Positions 63,791 to 64,000 of a DNA stretch of 64,000 nucleotides are shown here, piece after piece. Source of the stretch: Zavarzinia marina (GTDB lineage: Bacteria; Pseudomonadota; Alphaproteobacteria; Zavarziniales; Zavarziniaceae); the NCBI RefSeq assembly GCF_021568905.1, contig NZ_JAKGSB010000003.1, forward strand, positions 248,001-312,000, written 5' to 3'. How positions within the stretch are numbered: the first letter of the stretch is position 1; the number at the start of each line of letters is the position of its first letter. The notes under the pieces were generated by a model, which saw only the letters and a list, made by a program, of their open reading frames with translations, was not told the origin of the DNA and did no database searches. The position numbers and the translations under genes were made by a program.

Positions 63791-64000
63791 ATGTCCGCCA
63801 CGTCCGATCTTCTGTCGTCCCTGGACGACGCCGCGCTGGCCGAGCGCGGCCCCTTCGCCCTCTTCGCCACGTGGTTCGACGAGGCGGGCGCGACGGAAAC
63901 CAACGATCCGAACGCCATGGCGCTGGCGACCGTCGATGGCGAAGGCCAGCCCTCGGTGCGGGTCGTCCTGATGAAGGGTTACGACGCGCGGGGCTTCGTC
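63791..64000 (+). CDS. pdxH: Pyridoxamine 5'-phosphate oxidase, 3' end beyond window
   Basis: First 70 codons only. The block [20 protein letters not shown] followed by [25 protein letters not shown] is the PdxH N-terminus and start of the FMN barrel. It makes pyridoxal phosphate. ATG 63791; no strong ribosome site was seen. Divergent from fabI with 162 bases between. Confidence 0.95.
   Translation, partial: MSATSDLLSSLDDAALAERGPFALFATWFDEAGATETNDPNAMALATVDGEGQPSVRVVLMKGYDARGFV

Overview
The window is ordinary, very densely packed chromosomal DNA from a high-G+C alphaproteobacterium, most like the Rhodospirillales and relatives. The lineage call rests on family content: GapR/DUF2312, the Hsp20-DUF1150 pair, long-form HPF next to rpoN and ptsN, the ethylmalonyl-CoA pathway set mcd-ccr-ecm, alphaproteobacterial FabI, and third-position GC bias throughout. 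No phage, plasmid, insertion-sequence or CRISPR signature was seen. G+C was judged by eye, not computed. Both edges cut genes: a peptide-type solute-binding protein on the left and pdxH on the right.

Layout. 1-7.5 kb: truncated family-5 solute-binding protein, an exported helical-repeat protein, a lipoprotein, a stand-alone CobD/CbiB-like membrane protein, a SYLF protein, an ABC-2 exporter pair and an NDUFA9-like NAD(P)-binding protein. 8-14 kb: gltD-gltB (glutamate synthase). 14-21 kb: small exported proteins, a DUF1513 protein, nucleoside deoxyribosyltransferase, GST, queG, a TPR protein, an SDR and a MAPEG protein. 21-27 kb: ethylmalonyl-CoA pathway genes, ccr-mcd-thioesterase on one strand and ecm divergent. 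27-31 kb: proV-proW-proX type betaine/choline uptake and an SDR. 31.8-33 kb: dmeR-dmeF metal efflux. 33-37 kb: AKR/LysR and TetR/MFS divergent pairs with visible operators. 37-43 kb: alcohol dehydrogenase, gluQ, an esterase, HNH protein, FAD oxidoreductase, Hsp20 and DUF1150. 43-49.7 kb: the conserved minus-strand run rnd-kdsD-lptC-lptA-lptB-rpoN-hpf-ptsN. Then tRNA-Leu(CAG), gapR, pepF, an ABC1 kinase, FkbM methyltransferase, GMC oxidoreductase, acyltransferase, a membrane methyltransferase, two PHB-depolymerase-like esterases, an AraC/DJ-1 regulator, isochorismatase-family hydrolase, aroC, fabI and partial pdxH.

Working together: ccr, mcd and ecm supply the steps from crotonyl-CoA to mesaconyl-CoA in acetyl-CoA assimilation; the lpt/kds genes make and export LPS, with the sigma-54/IIA-Ntr/HPF stress module in the same run; gltBD provides ammonium assimilation.

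I found no clearly new multi-gene system. The most distinctive pattern is non-coding: at least ten short tandem duplications (unit 12-19 bp, 2-4 copies), mostly at stop codons or in short intergenic gaps. There are also two loci with related paired REP-like palindromes, and an aldo-keto reductase whose catalytic histidine position reads serine.
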